From the NCBI RefSeq assembly GCF_945605565.1, contig NZ_OX216966.1, positions 4,022,001 to 4,086,000 of the forward strand: a stretch of DNA of 64,000 nucleotides. Reading direction: 5' to 3'. Positions 20,798 to 29,179 of this stretch are shown in pieces. Below the pieces are notes generated by a model. That model worked only from the letters and a program-made list of their open reading frames with translations. It made no database searches and was not told where the DNA came from. The number at the start of each line of letters is the position of its first letter. Within the stretch, counting starts at the first letter, position 1. Position numbers and translations under genes: made by a program. The stretch comes from Paenibacillus dendritiformis. GTDB lineage: Bacteria > Bacillota > Bacilli > Paenibacillales > Paenibacillaceae.

Positions 20798-21325
20798 ATG
20801 TTTGAAGGAAAAGTTCGTAAGGTTACCATCACCTTGCTAGCAGCTTATACCGTTGTGATTCTCTACTTCCTGTTCTTCGCCTTTGACAGAACAAGTCGTA
20901 TTCATAACCAAGAGTATTGGTATAACCTAATACCAAATGGGGTTCCTTTGTATTTTCCATTAGGTAGAGACTTTCAAAGTTGGTTTTTTAACTTTGCCAA
21001 CTTCGCAGCTTTTTTACCTTATGGGATTTTAATCCCGCTACTGTTTCCTTGCCGGTTTTTACGATTTATTATTCTATTTTGTGTGTCTATTTTTATGATT
21101 GAAATACTACAAATGATAACACATTTAGGAAGTTTTGATATTGATGATGTTTTCATTAATACATTAGGCGCTACGATCGGATTTTGCGCACAAAAACTAG
21201 TACCTCGTTCTAAAGATACAATAAAGGGTATGAGTAAAGTAGTCATAATAACGATCCTCCTTTCATTTGGTACAACCGTAATTGTTGAAGGAGTGAATAA
21301 TCTTTTTGAAATACATCAAAAATAG
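20798..21325 (+). CDS. VanZ-like membrane protein
   Basis: The ATG at 20798 after AGAGGA is preferred to the one at 20783, giving 175 residues. It has four to five hydrophobic helices, with the VanZ-family pattern FANFAAFLPYGILIPLLF and IEILQMITHLGSFDIDDVFINTLGA. VanZ of vancomycin operons gives low-level teicoplanin resistance; most family members have no known role. It is the last gene of the envelope block and may act on lipid-linked or wall polymers (inference). Confidence 0.82.
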   Translation: MFEGKVRKVTITLLAAYTVVILYFLFFAFDRTSRIHNQEYWYNLIPNGVPLYFPLGRDFQSWFFNFANFAAFLPYGILIPLLFPCRFLRFIILFCVSIFMIEILQMITHLGSFDIDDVFINTLGATIGFCAQKLVPRSKDTIKGMSKVVIITILLSFGTTVIVEGVNNLFEIHQK

Positions 21326-21339
21326 AAGAAGGCATAGAG

Positions 21340-21690
21340 ATAGGGCACTCCCAACATAGTTGGAGAAGTTGCCCCCCTCATTAGAGTAACTGTGACACAA
21401 AGTTACCATCTTGCTTGGAGGAGAGGCCAAAGTTACCCTCAATAGATTAATTTAGACCAAAATTAAAAGGGAAACTCAAAGTAAACTGGGCCGAGCGGCG
21501 CCGATCGTAATTAATTACGTAAAAGAATAGTTTAACGAGGAAGTCGAGAGAAGACGCCGGCTTATCGAGCAAAGTCGAAGGCTTAAAAGCAATGATGTCT
21601 TAATCGAAGAGTTAGTTGCAATGAAATAACTGGTATGTTAATATTGCGCTAACACTTATGATAGGAGTTGAAGAGGATAATGTAAAATTT
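21340..21690. other. Intergenic stretch, no recognised gene
   Basis: Only a short frame EEVERRRRLIEQSRRLKSND followed by VLIEELVAMK and a stop (about 21537-21629) stands out. It looks like the helical tail of a lost transposase-like gene but cannot be assigned. Confidence 0.3.
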
Positions 21691-21703
21691 CTTGCTTACG
21701 TTT

Positions 21704-21865
21704 AAAGAATAAAACAAGTTCTGTTTTGTTCTTTATTGGCAAGAAAGTTACCTTATTCTTTTCACTCAAAAAATATGTCCTTATCTGACTCTGCGTAGGG
21801 TTGGATTTGCTTTATTTTTTTTGAGCTGTAAGAAAGGTCAACTTTCTTGCAGCTCTTTTTTATTT
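21704..21865 (+). promoter_or_regulatory. Transcription attenuator of the ABC-F resistance gene
   Basis: A terminator stem (GAGCTGTAAGAAAG at 21823-21836 with CTTTCTTGCAGCTC at 21842-21855, one wobble) is followed by six T residues. Its descending arm AACTTTCTTGC (21840-21850) is exactly complementary to GCAAGAAAGTT at 21739-21749, giving a mutually exclusive antiterminator. An upstream hairpin (21704-21716 with 21722-21734) precedes it. This layout matches drug-induced ribosome-stalling attenuators of ABC-F genes such as vmlR. A 7-codon frame (ATG at 21775) and an ATG-TAA pair at 21680 are possible stalling sites. Confidence 0.8.
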
Positions 21866-21887
21866 GTGAACCAAGGAGGTTTTTGGA

Positions 21888-23372
21888 GTGTCATTGATCA
21901 AGGTAACTAACCTGACGTTTGCCTATGACGGCAGTTACGACAACATTTTTGAGCATGTAAGTTTACAAATCGATACCAACTGGAAATTGGGCTTTACGGG
22001 GAGGAACGGCCGGGGCAAGACGACGTTTCTCAATCTGCTGCTCGGCAAGTATGAGTACAGCGGAACGATTTCCTCTAACGTCAGCTTCGAGTATTTCCCG
22101 TTCCACGTCGAACACAAGGAAAATTATACATTCGATGTGGTAGCCGACATCTATCCCGACTATGAGCACTGGCAACTCATGCGCGAATTTTCGCTGCTGA
22201 AGTTATCAGAGGATGTGTTGTACCGGCCGTTCGACTCGTTGTCCAATGGAGAACAGACGAAGGTAATGCTGGCGGTCCTGTTTTTGAAGGAAAACAGCTT
22301 TTTGCTTATCGACGAGCCGACAAATCATCTGGATCTGCATGCTCGGAAGCTGGTAAGTGACTATTTGAACGACAAGAGCGGGTTTATATTGGTATCACAC
22401 GATCGGGCGTTTCTCGACAATTGTGTGGATCACATTATTTCGATCAATAAGACCAATATCGAAATCCAGAACGGAAATTTTTCAGACTGGTGGGAGAATA
22501 AACAAAGACAGGACCATTTCGAACGGGCCGAGAACGAAAAGCTGAGGAAGGACATTAAGAGGCTGTCCGAAGCGTCCAAGCGGACGAGCAACTGGTCGCA
22601 CGAAGTAGAAAAAACGAAAAACGGCACCCGTAACTCCGGCTCCAAGGTCGACAAAGGATACATCGGTCACAAGGCCGCCAAAATGATGAAACGATCCAAA
22701 TCGATCGAGCAAAGACAGCAATCCGCGATCGAGGAAAGATCCCAGCTTCTGAGAAACGTCGAGAGCTCGGAAAGCCTGAAAATAGCGCAGATGACTTATC
22801 ATAAACACCAATTGGTCGAGCTTGACCGCATTTCGATTCATTATGGAGAGAAGAACGTTTGCCGCGACATCAGCTTTACTGTCGAGCAAGGGGATCGCAT
22901 CGTGCTCTCCGGTCCGAACGGCTCAGGCAAATCCAGTTTGCTCAAACTGATTTGCGGCGAGGAGATTCCTCATTCAGGCGTGTTTCGAAAAGGGAGCCAG
23001 TTGAAAATTTCTTACGTTTCACAAGATACCTCGCAGTTGCGGGGCAATTTGTCGGAATTCGCCAGATCCAGCGAGATTGACGAAAGCTTATTCAAAGCGA
23101 TTTTGAGAAAACTCGATTTTTCGCGCTTGCAATTCGAAAAGGACATCGCTTCGTTTAGCGGCGGTCAGAAGAAGAAGGTTCTGATCGCGAAAAGCCTCTG
23201 TGAACGCGCTCATTTGCATGTTTGGGATGAACCGCTTAATTTTGTCGACGTCATTTCCAGGATGCAAATCGAAGAACTGCTGCTGGAGCATTCACCGACT
23301 ATCCTTTTTGTGGAGCACGACAGCGAGTTTTGTAAACATATCGCGACAAAAGTTGTGGAACTGAAAGTTTAA
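21888..23372 (+). CDS. ABC-F ribosomal protection protein, Lsa/Vga type
   Basis: The GTG start is 8 nt after AAGGAGG, giving 494 residues. Two ATP-binding cassettes lie in one chain without membrane segments. Cassette 1 has Walker A GRNGRGKTT, signature LSNGEQ and Walker B LLIDEPTNHLD. Cassette 2 has GPNGSGKSS, FSGGQKKK and WDEPLNFVD. The altered second Walker B region (PLN for PTN) and GRNGRGKT are typical of the Lsa group. A charged linker of about 90 residues joins them. These proteins enter the ribosome exit site and displace lincosamides, streptogramin A and pleuromutilins. The attenuator upstream and the cfr-type gene downstream support a resistance role. Confidence 0.88.
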   Translation: MSLIKVTNLTFAYDGSYDNIFEHVSLQIDTNWKLGFTGRNGRGKTTFLNLLLGKYEYSGTISSNVSFEYFPFHVEHKENYTFDVVADIYPDYEHWQLMREFSLLKLSEDVLYRPFDSLSNGEQTKVMLAVLFLKENSFLLIDEPTNHLDLHARKLVSDYLNDKSGFILVSHDRAFLDNCVDHIISINKTNIEIQNGNFSDWWENKQRQDHFERAENEKLRKDIKRLSEASKRTSNWSHEVEKTKNGTRNSGSKVDKGYIGHKAAKMMKRSKSIEQRQQSAIEERSQLLRNVESSESLKIAQMTYHKHQLVELDRISIHYGEKNVCRDISFTVEQGDRIVLSGPNGSGKSSLLKLICGEEIPHSGVFRKGSQLKISYVSQDTSQLRGNLSEFARSSEIDESLFKAILRKLDFSRLQFEKDIASFSGGQKKKVLIAKSLCERAHLHVWDEPLNFVDVISRMQIEELLLEHSPTILFVEHDSEFCKHIATKVVELKV

Positions 23373-23395
23373 CACACTCTAGGAGGATGAAAGCG

Positions 23396-23515
23396 ATGAT
23401 CATTGAGGTTGAGGTTGTAGATGATTATGTGAACCGGTTCCTTCCGGTTGACCCGGTTCACAAAAAAATAAATCTGTTGCCGGAGGTTTACCAATCTATC
23501 GACAGATGCACGTAG
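23396..23515 (+). CDS. Small ORF between the ABC-F and cfr-like genes
   Basis: A 39-codon frame (MIIEVEVVDDYVNRFLPVDP then VHKKINLLPEVYQSIDRCT) starts 9 nt after GGAGG. No family is recognised. It contains a perfect inverted repeat (GTGAACCGG at 23429 with CCGGTTCAC at 23453). It could be a leader peptide for the next gene or simply the worn end of a lost one. Confidence 0.4.
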   Translation: MIIEVEVVDDYVNRFLPVDPVHKKINLLPEVYQSIDRCT

Positions 23516-23572
23516 CGATTATGTCCGCAAACGCATCGTGTTTTTTCCTGCATAGTTGGTTAATGACGCATT

Positions 23573-23598
23573 AAAGCGCCGTTCGGCGGTTGCTTTTT
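23573..23598 (+). terminator. Hairpin before the cfr-like gene, terminator or attenuator
   Basis: AAAGCGCCG folds onto GGCGGTTGCTTT with one bulge and is followed by a run of six T residues. It lies 30 nt before the methyltransferase start, a position suited to conditional termination. Confidence 0.55.
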
Positions 23599-23627
23599 TG
23601 CATTTTCTCCGGCGGTAAGGAGAACAC

Positions 23628-24659
23628 ATGAAACCAACCTCGAAATATGAAACGATTGGGCAGATCTTGTCCGACTTCAAGCAGCCTGCGTACCGGTATG
23701 GGCAAATTATGGACGCTATTTTCAAACAAAAAATTGCTGAATACGAACGGATCACCATACTGCCTAAATTTTTGCGAGAAGAGCTGGCCCGGACGCTTGG
23801 TCCGTATGTCTCCAGCGTTATTCCGGTAAAGGAACTCACATCGCAGCAGGTCAGCAAGGTGCTGTTTGCCATCGGGGGTGGCGAACGCATAGAGGCCGTA
23901 CGACTTTCCTATAAACGGGGGTGGCAATCGTATTGTATTTCCACCCAGTGCGGCTGCGGGTTCGGGTGCCGCTTTTGCGCGACCGGTACCATCGGCCTGA
24001 AACGGAATTTGACCGCCGACGAAATTACCGACCAATTGCTTCACTTTCACGTGAACGGCCACGCCCTGGACAGCGTGTCCTTCATGGGCATGGGGGAGGC
24101 CCTCGCCAACCCGCACCTTTTCGATGCGCTGGCGATTTTGACCAACCCGCATCTTTTCAGTTTAGGACATCGAAGAATTACGGTTTCCACCATCGGCCTG
24201 TTGCCAGGAATCGATAGGTTGACGCGCGAGTTTCCACAGGTCAATCTAACCTTCTCGATGCATTCGCCGTTCGACGATCAACGGAGCGAACTGATGCCGA
24301 TCAATAAGCGGTTTCCGCTCCGCGACGTGCTGAATGCATTGGATCGCCATATCCGGCATACGGGAAGAAAGGTGTATATCGCGTATATTCTTCTTCGAGG
24401 GTTCAACGATTCGGCGGAGCATGCGAAAGCGGTTGCCGCCCTGTTGAGGGGAAGGGGAGCTTGGGAACATCTTTACCACGTGAACCTAATTCCCTACAAT
24501 TCGACAGAAGTGACGCCTCAAAGCTACTTGCCATCTGACCCCGAAAGGATCAAAATGTTCGTTCGGACGTTGAAAATAAATGGTGTGAACGTTACGGTCC
24601 GAACTCAATTCGGATCAGACATTAATGCGGCATGTGGTCAGCTATACCGAACTGAGTAG
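23628..24659 (+). CDS. cfr: Cfr-type 23S rRNA (adenine-C8) methyltransferase
   Basis: The 343-residue radical-SAM protein has the iron-sulfur triad Cys110-Cys114-Cys117 (CGFGCRFCATG). It also has the Cfr-like stretch TGTIGLKRNLTADEITDQLL, SFMGMGEALAN and the second catalytic cysteine at 336 (AACGQLY). Length and cysteine spacing match staphylococcal Cfr (349 residues). RlmN housekeeping enzymes differ after the cluster motif. Cfr methylates C8 of A2503 and gives combined resistance to phenicols, lincosamides, oxazolidinones, pleuromutilins and streptogramin A. It is close to the Cfr-like (Clb) enzymes of environmental Bacillales. Activity is inferred, not shown. Confidence 0.88.
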   Translation: MKPTSKYETIGQILSDFKQPAYRYGQIMDAIFKQKIAEYERITILPKFLREELARTLGPYVSSVIPVKELTSQQVSKVLFAIGGGERIEAVRLSYKRGWQSYCISTQCGCGFGCRFCATGTIGLKRNLTADEITDQLLHFHVNGHALDSVSFMGMGEALANPHLFDALAILTNPHLFSLGHRRITVSTIGLLPGIDRLTREFPQVNLTFSMHSPFDDQRSELMPINKRFPLRDVLNALDRHIRHTGRKVYIAYILLRGFNDSAEHAKAVAALLRGRGAWEHLYHVNLIPYNSTEVTPQSYLPSDPERIKMFVRTLKINGVNVTVRTQFGSDINAACGQLYRTE

Positions 24660-24686
24660 TCGACGTTTGAAATTTAACATACAATG

Positions 24687-24755
24687 CCTGCCGCAATGCA
24701 TTTGCGACAGGTAAGAGAAGCGGTTGCCGTGAAGAAGGCAGCCGTTTTCTGCTAT
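24687..24755 (+). terminator. Two hairpins after the cfr-like gene
   Basis: CCTGCCGCAA pairs with TTTGCGACAGG (one mismatch), and CGGTTGCC with GGCAGCCG followed by TTTTC. The second is the better terminator. The remaining 24760-25054 shows no gene. Confidence 0.5.
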
Positions 24756-25054
24756 GTTAAGAGGCGCAATAAGAAATTCATAACCCATATAGGAAAGTTG
24801 TTGTTCAAGGTATTATACGGGAACGAGCAGAAGAGCTTGTTAGTCAATCGATGTACCCTTTAAAAAGAGGTATCCTGAAGGGCCCTCAGCAGAACGATTT
24901 GAAGCTCGGCAAGGCATACGGTAACCTACGGGGCGATGGATTTCTGCGAACATACGTGCTATAATCGATCCGCCATCTTGATTGATTTTTCCTTAGATTT
25001 TAAGCAATGAAAAGGCTTGCCGATTTTCAAAACCATCATTTGGAGGAATGCAAT

Positions 25055-25519
25055 GTGGTAACGATTGCAGAGGTGTCTCAGGACTTAGAGAGATTTACAA
25101 TTTTTATTTCTAATTTAATCCCTTACTCTGATGATGTTCTATGCACACCAATAGTTGGTACATGGTCGATTCGGGACATTATTAGTCATATTATGGGTTG
25201 GGACAAAAACTTTAGTAAGACACTTAACCAGGTTATAAACAATGAAGAAGTAAAACTGGAAGAACATCACGATGTACAGGCCTTTAATGAAGCATCGGTT
25301 GCTTTCGGCAGAAAAATGAAACTGCAAGATTTACTACAGGAAGCAATTTCCCAACGCAAACAACTGACAGTAAAACTCAATATGGTGTCTGAATCAGCAT
25401 TCGTCAGACAATTCCATAATAGCGCGTATACGCTGGAAACTTTTTTGCAAGAAATGTTTATTAACCATGACAAGTATCACGAAGAACAAATAAGAAAATA
25501 TCTTCAAACGGTTCGATAA
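25055..25519 (+). CDS. DinB/ClbS-like four-helix protein
   Basis: The GTG start at 25055 follows GGAGG (154 residues). The frame is open to an ATG at 25007 but without a ribosome site. The pattern GTWSIRDIISHIMGWDKNF and a C-terminal HDKYHEEQIRKYL is that of the DinB/DfsB/ClbS superfamily, whose histidines bind a metal. Some members use bacillithiol for detoxification, and ClbS protects against colibactin. It stands alone with no operon partner. Confidence 0.78.
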   Translation: MVTIAEVSQDLERFTIFISNLIPYSDDVLCTPIVGTWSIRDIISHIMGWDKNFSKTLNQVINNEEVKLEEHHDVQAFNEASVAFGRKMKLQDLLQEAISQRKQLTVKLNMVSESAFVRQFHNSAYTLETFLQEMFINHDKYHEEQIRKYLQTVR

Positions 25520-25595
25520 AATAAGGTCAATCAGCGTCTTCTTCTTGGGCAGTTTTCTCGTGTTCCCGGCTGACAAAAGCATAAAGACATTACAT

Positions 25596-25622
25596 ACCGC
25601 GTAAATCGCGGTTTTTTATTTT
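25596..25622 (+). terminator. Rho-independent terminator
   Basis: ACCGCG pairs with CGCGGT over a TAAAT loop and is followed by TTTTTATTTTAT. Confidence 0.75.
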
Positions 25623-25813
25623 ATATCCCCAGGCGGGTATAATAACTTTGTTGGTTATTTGTTTTTACTGTTCTGTTGTTATCAAGCGGAATTTTTTCAC
25701 CAGTTCACGTTATTTGGAGCCTTGGGAAAAGAACTACTCCCTGATCATTACACACAATAATAGCCAAGTTCAGCAATTTCTATCCGGAATGATGTACAGC
25801 AGGTTGACTTTGA

Positions 25814-25945
25814 CTGCACATTGACCGACCTATAAAGGACAAGCGGATTGTTCTTCTTGGCGAAAACGCATCGCATGGGATAGGGGAGCGGTTTACTGGA
25901 AGCAACCCTGTCAGTACCATCGTCATAATTATCAAAGGAGGCAAA
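25814..25945 (+). pseudogene. Erythromycin-esterase-like N-terminal fragment
   Basis: The plus frame reads PIKDKRIVLLGENASHGIGE then RFTGSNPV. This matches the conserved LGE...HG start of the erythromycin esterase family (Glu and His of the active site), with one extra codon. The frame ends where the VOC gene begins. Confidence 0.5.
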
Positions 25946-25951
25946 AATAGT

Positions 25952-26335
25952 ATGAAAATCATTGTTACCAGTATATTCGTACAAAATCAAGACAAGGCAC
26001 TGGAGTTTTATTCAGAAAAACTGGGGTTTGTAAAAAAGGAGGACGTTCCAATGGGGAAATTTAGATGGATAACGCTTGTTTCTCCCGATGATCAAGAGGG
26101 TACCGAGCTTTTACTCGAACCGAATGACCATCCAGCCGCAAAGGAGTATCAAAAGAAGCTGTTTGCCGAAGGCATCCCAGTAACAATGTTTGGCGTTGCA
26201 GATATTCGCAAAGAGTACAAACGATTAATGGAAAAAGGCGTGAAGTTTACTATGGAACCGACAGAAATGGGCAAGGTCACAATAGCTGTCTTCGACGATA
26301 CATGCGGCAACCTAATTCAGATAGTGCAGAAGTAA
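25952..26335 (+). CDS. VOC (glyoxalase/bleomycin resistance) family protein
   Basis: The protein has 127 residues with the paired beta-alpha-beta-beta-beta modules of the VOC superfamily. It opens MKIIVTSIFVQNQDKALEFY, has LLEPNDHPAAKEYQ at mid-length, and its C-terminal strand is VAVFDDTCGNLIQIVQK-like. Some members bind bleomycin or fosfomycin, but many have unknown substrates and this one cannot be assigned. It is preceded by AAAGGAGG and has no operon partner. Confidence 0.8.
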   Translation: MKIIVTSIFVQNQDKALEFYSEKLGFVKKEDVPMGKFRWITLVSPDDQEGTELLLEPNDHPAAKEYQKKLFAEGIPVTMFGVADIRKEYKRLMEKGVKFTMEPTEMGKVTIAVFDDTCGNLIQIVQK

Positions 26336-26378
26336 CTTGATGACGAAGTTTGAAGCGCTGATTTTTGCGCTTCATGGA

Positions 26379-26807
26379 TTAGCCCAGCAGGATTGGGTAG
26401 AATGCGTTCGTGAAATGAGAGCCGTCTTCATCGTATTGAATCTTATGCTGCCGGAAAATGGGGGCAAGGTCGATGTAGTCTACTCCCTTCTCTATTGCCA
26501 TCTTCTGCAGGGCTGCGTTGAACGTTTCAATCTGCGGGTTCATGAACGCACCGACCGGCGATGCGGCATCTACCGGCGTAATCGACAGAACGTAGACGCG
26601 CGCCGCCGGCAGCAGTTCCCTTATACGATCGACCAGCCGGCTATATTGCTGTTTCTTTCCGTCATAGATTAATGCAGACTTTGCCTTAATCTTGTCACGG
26701 CCATGCTTCACATCTTTATTGGAGAAGTTCACTATGACCTTCAAGTTAGGACCGTACTCTGCGGATTGAACAAGCCAATCCGGTGTCAGTACCTTAAATG
26801 CCGTCAT
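26379..26807 (-). pseudogene. SGNH/GDSL hydrolase, 3' part
   Basis: The minus frame shows GPNLKVIVNFSNKDVKHGRD and RVYVLSITPVDA, then DYIDLAPIFRQ and DEDGSHFTNAFY. The last carries the Asp-x-x-His pair of SGNH esterases. The nucleophile-containing N-terminus (GDS) is missing, and the upstream sequence belongs to an unrelated fragment. Confidence 0.6.
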
Positions 26808-26821
26808 TTCCTGCGTTACGG

Positions 26822-27139
26822 CTTTGGCGTGGAACGGCGAGCAGACTTTGGGACTGCACTATCAATCGCTTCGATTGATCCGGAAGGCAATAAAATATAT
26901 AAAGACGGCGTAGATCTGCACTTAACAAAAATGGAATTTGAGCTTATGTGCTGTTTTGTCCGTCACAGAGGCCAGATTCTGTCACGTCGGCAACTGCTGG
27001 ACTTGGTGTGGGGACTCGATTATTTTTGCGATCCGATAACGGTGGATACCCATGTACGCAGCTGCGGGAGAAGGTGGGGGAAGATGTGATCAAAACGCAC
27101 CAGGGGCTTGGCTACAGCGTGGAGGCGGGCGATGAATAA
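26822..27139 (+). pseudogene. OmpR-type response regulator DNA-binding domain, frameshifted
   Basis: The frame reads HLTKMEFELMCCFVRHRGQI, then DPITVDTHVR. It then shifts by one nucleotide into LREKVGEDVIKTHQGLGYSV and EAGDE before a stop. The receiver domain is absent. The stop overlaps the start of the following kinase fragment, as in an intact two-component operon. Confidence 0.75.
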
Positions 27140-27485
27140 GCTGGGGCGCAAGCTGTTTATAAGCATCTTAGTCTCCGTCTTGCTCATTTTCGTCATGTTT
27201 ATGTTGCTGGCGAACCTGTTTATGCCGAAATACTATATTTACAAAACGAAAGAACAGCTCAGGGAAGCCATAAATACGATAAACGGGCTTCCGGAAGCGG
27301 GATGGATCGATGCAATCCCGCAGATTGAGCAACAATACCGCGTGACGATCGTGTATGGCGATTTGCAGAAACGAACGGATCGATATGGCTTTCGAGAAGC
27401 AGGGTGCCGAAATATTCTGCATATGAGCAACGGCCTTCCGGGAGAGATAACCGATGCATCCGACTGTGGGAGCCCTTTTACGTAG
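27132..27485 (+). pseudogene. Histidine kinase N-terminal fragment
   Basis: The ATG at 27132 overlaps the regulator stop. A membrane segment (FISILVSVLLIFVMFMLLAN) and part of the sensor region follow, then the frame breaks and no HisKA or ATPase domain remains. 27486-27650 has no other gene. Confidence 0.65.
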
Positions 27486-27653
27486 AGGAAAGCTCGCGGC
27501 ATAAAGAAATCAGGTGAAATAATAAAACCTGATACTGTGAAGGGAGCTTTTTCATCCTCAGAGGAAAAAGGAACATTTGCAGCTGAAATGCTGCAGATGG
27601 CCGTATTTAGGAGAACAAAAAACTCAAATAAAAAATAGGTCGTTTTTTACATT

Positions 27654-27695
27654 TATAAAATGTGACACATCGTATTGTCGAAGGACAAGAACATG
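27654..27695. repeat. TATAAAATGTG-ACACAT plus GGACAAGAACATG (dispersed family, copy 2)
   Basis: TATAAAATGTGACACATCG is followed by TATTGTCGAAGGACAAGAACATG-type sequence. The same order (TATAATGTG..CACAT, then TGTCG, then GGACAAGAAC) is seen at 36955-36997. Confidence 0.6.
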
Positions 27696-27788
27696 TATAG
27701 ATTATGATCCGCGTAATATTAAACCAGAATGGATATAAGCCGTTATCCAGATAAAGGGGCTAGAATAATGTAGGATGGAGGTGAGTAC

Positions 27789-28532
27789 ATGAGACATAAA
27801 TTCATCAATAGCAAAATGCTAAAAGGAAAGCCCTTGTCACAGGATCACGTCCTATCTCGTCACGTTCCGGAAACCCATTGGTATCATGCTGCGACTCTTA
27901 CCAAGATGCTCCAATCCTTCCCTGTATTATATATCAAACCCGATAAAGGTTCCTCAGGAACGGGGATTATCCGGGTCAAGAGGCTTAATAACTCCGAAAG
28001 TCTGGTCTCATTCAAGGCATCGTCCAAAAAGTACCCCAATACAAAAATCGCATCCGAAGTAGCAAAGAGAATGCACCGCGGAAAAAAGTACATTATCCAG
28101 CAAGGGATTCCACTAGCGACCTATCGAAAGAAACCTTTTGATCTGCGGATTGTGCTGCAGAAACCATCCAACCAGTGGTTGCTTACCTGGATGAGCGCCA
28201 AAGTCGCGCCTAGATCCAATTCCATCGTCACGAATGTGGCAAAAGGAGCTCGCGATGCAAAGATAATGGAAGTCCTTCGAGGAGCCGACCAACAGCTAAA
28301 CGTACCCACAGTTCTGAAAGAGTTAAGCGGTGTTTCCTACAAAATCGCACGTAAATTGGGTTCTCGTTTCCCCCTTCGAATCGTCGGATTGGATATGGGG
28401 ATCGACAAGAAAGGAAAGGTATGGTTTATCGAGGCTAACACGAGACCTAGCTTTCACGGATTAAACAAGTTCGATCCTGTGCAATACCGAAGATATCTTC
28501 TTGCAAAGAAGCAGACAGAAGCAAATAGCTGA
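27789..28532 (+). CDS. YheC/YheD-family ATP-grasp protein (spore coat associated)
   Basis: The ATG follows ATGGAGGTGAG, giving 247 residues. The ATP-grasp features are LYIKPDKGSSGTGIIRVKR (phosphate loop), YIIQQGIPLATYRKKPFDLR (adenine pocket and basic metal-site region) and VGLDMGIDKKGKVWFIEANT followed by RPS (metal ligands Glu, Asn). YheC and YheD of Bacillus are found with endospore coats. Ligase substrates are unknown. It is shorter than the two-domain members (about 360-450 residues), as it lacks their N-terminal domain. Confidence 0.82.
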   Translation: MRHKFINSKMLKGKPLSQDHVLSRHVPETHWYHAATLTKMLQSFPVLYIKPDKGSSGTGIIRVKRLNNSESLVSFKASSKKYPNTKIASEVAKRMHRGKKYIIQQGIPLATYRKKPFDLRIVLQKPSNQWLLTWMSAKVAPRSNSIVTNVAKGARDAKIMEVLRGADQQLNVPTVLKELSGVSYKIARKLGSRFPLRIVGLDMGIDKKGKVWFIEANTRPSFHGLNKFDPVQYRRYLLAKKQTEANS

Positions 28533-28833
28533 AAAGTTCGTGTAAAAATCAATCAAATTAAGACGTGTAACCTATTTCTGAATGAATTAGAAAGTGAGAC
28601 ACAATTTTCAAGATTGTGAGCATGGAGACATCGTTATTCTATGAGTTCCAACAACGGCTTTTGCACGATTGGAGTAATAAATAAGGCAAAGGATTCAACG
28701 TTGAAGAATGTTCACAAAATAGTTTAGGTTTATCTATTGTAAATAGCTAGTTAGAGGATAAACTAAAAGGGAGCATGCAATTTGAATCTACAGCGTGTGG
28801 AACAACAGTTTCATTCACGTTTAAAATGTAATA

Positions 28834-28928
28834 GAGGACTACAAAGGCGTAGTCTTACTAAAGCAAAGAGGCTTAAGGTTATAGCATTCCTACTTGATAG
28901 GAAGCGGTATAACTTTAGGCCTCTTTGT
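28834..28928 (+). other. Structured hairpin region, possible RNA element
   Basis: GGACTAC/GTAGTCT forms a small hairpin. It is followed by a 20-bp near-perfect stem (28864-28883 with 28908-28927) capped by a second stem TTCCTA/TAGGAA. Only one or two mismatches are present. No gene is recognised in 28533-29179. It might be a leader for the EutQ-like gene or the end of a mobile element. Confidence 0.4.
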
Positions 28929-29179
28929 GTTTATTCTCTGGTATGGGAAATGAGGACCTATCCAAATTTTATATCCAGAATATGGCGTCATCGTTTTCCG
29001 TTCCGCGTATTGTGATTACGGAGAAAGTAGTCATATAGCGTATTGAAATTTGTTTCATACCTCTTTTAGCCGAGAACAGAATCGATGTTCAAAAGTGTAT
29101 CACAGCTGTAATGGTGCTATGCTCATTGCAAGTAAAATGGTTCCAAAAAATTGCATCTAAGAACTAGAGGAGGATACCT

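Noticed and set aside
23628..24659. Housekeeping RlmN
   Set aside because: The sequence after the Cys cluster (IGLKRNLT), overall length, Cys positions and neighbouring ABC-F gene favour the Cfr group.
28782..29015. 77-codon plus-strand frame
   Set aside because: It runs through the long hairpin at 28864-28927, has biased basic composition and no recognisable family; the hairpin explains the open frame.
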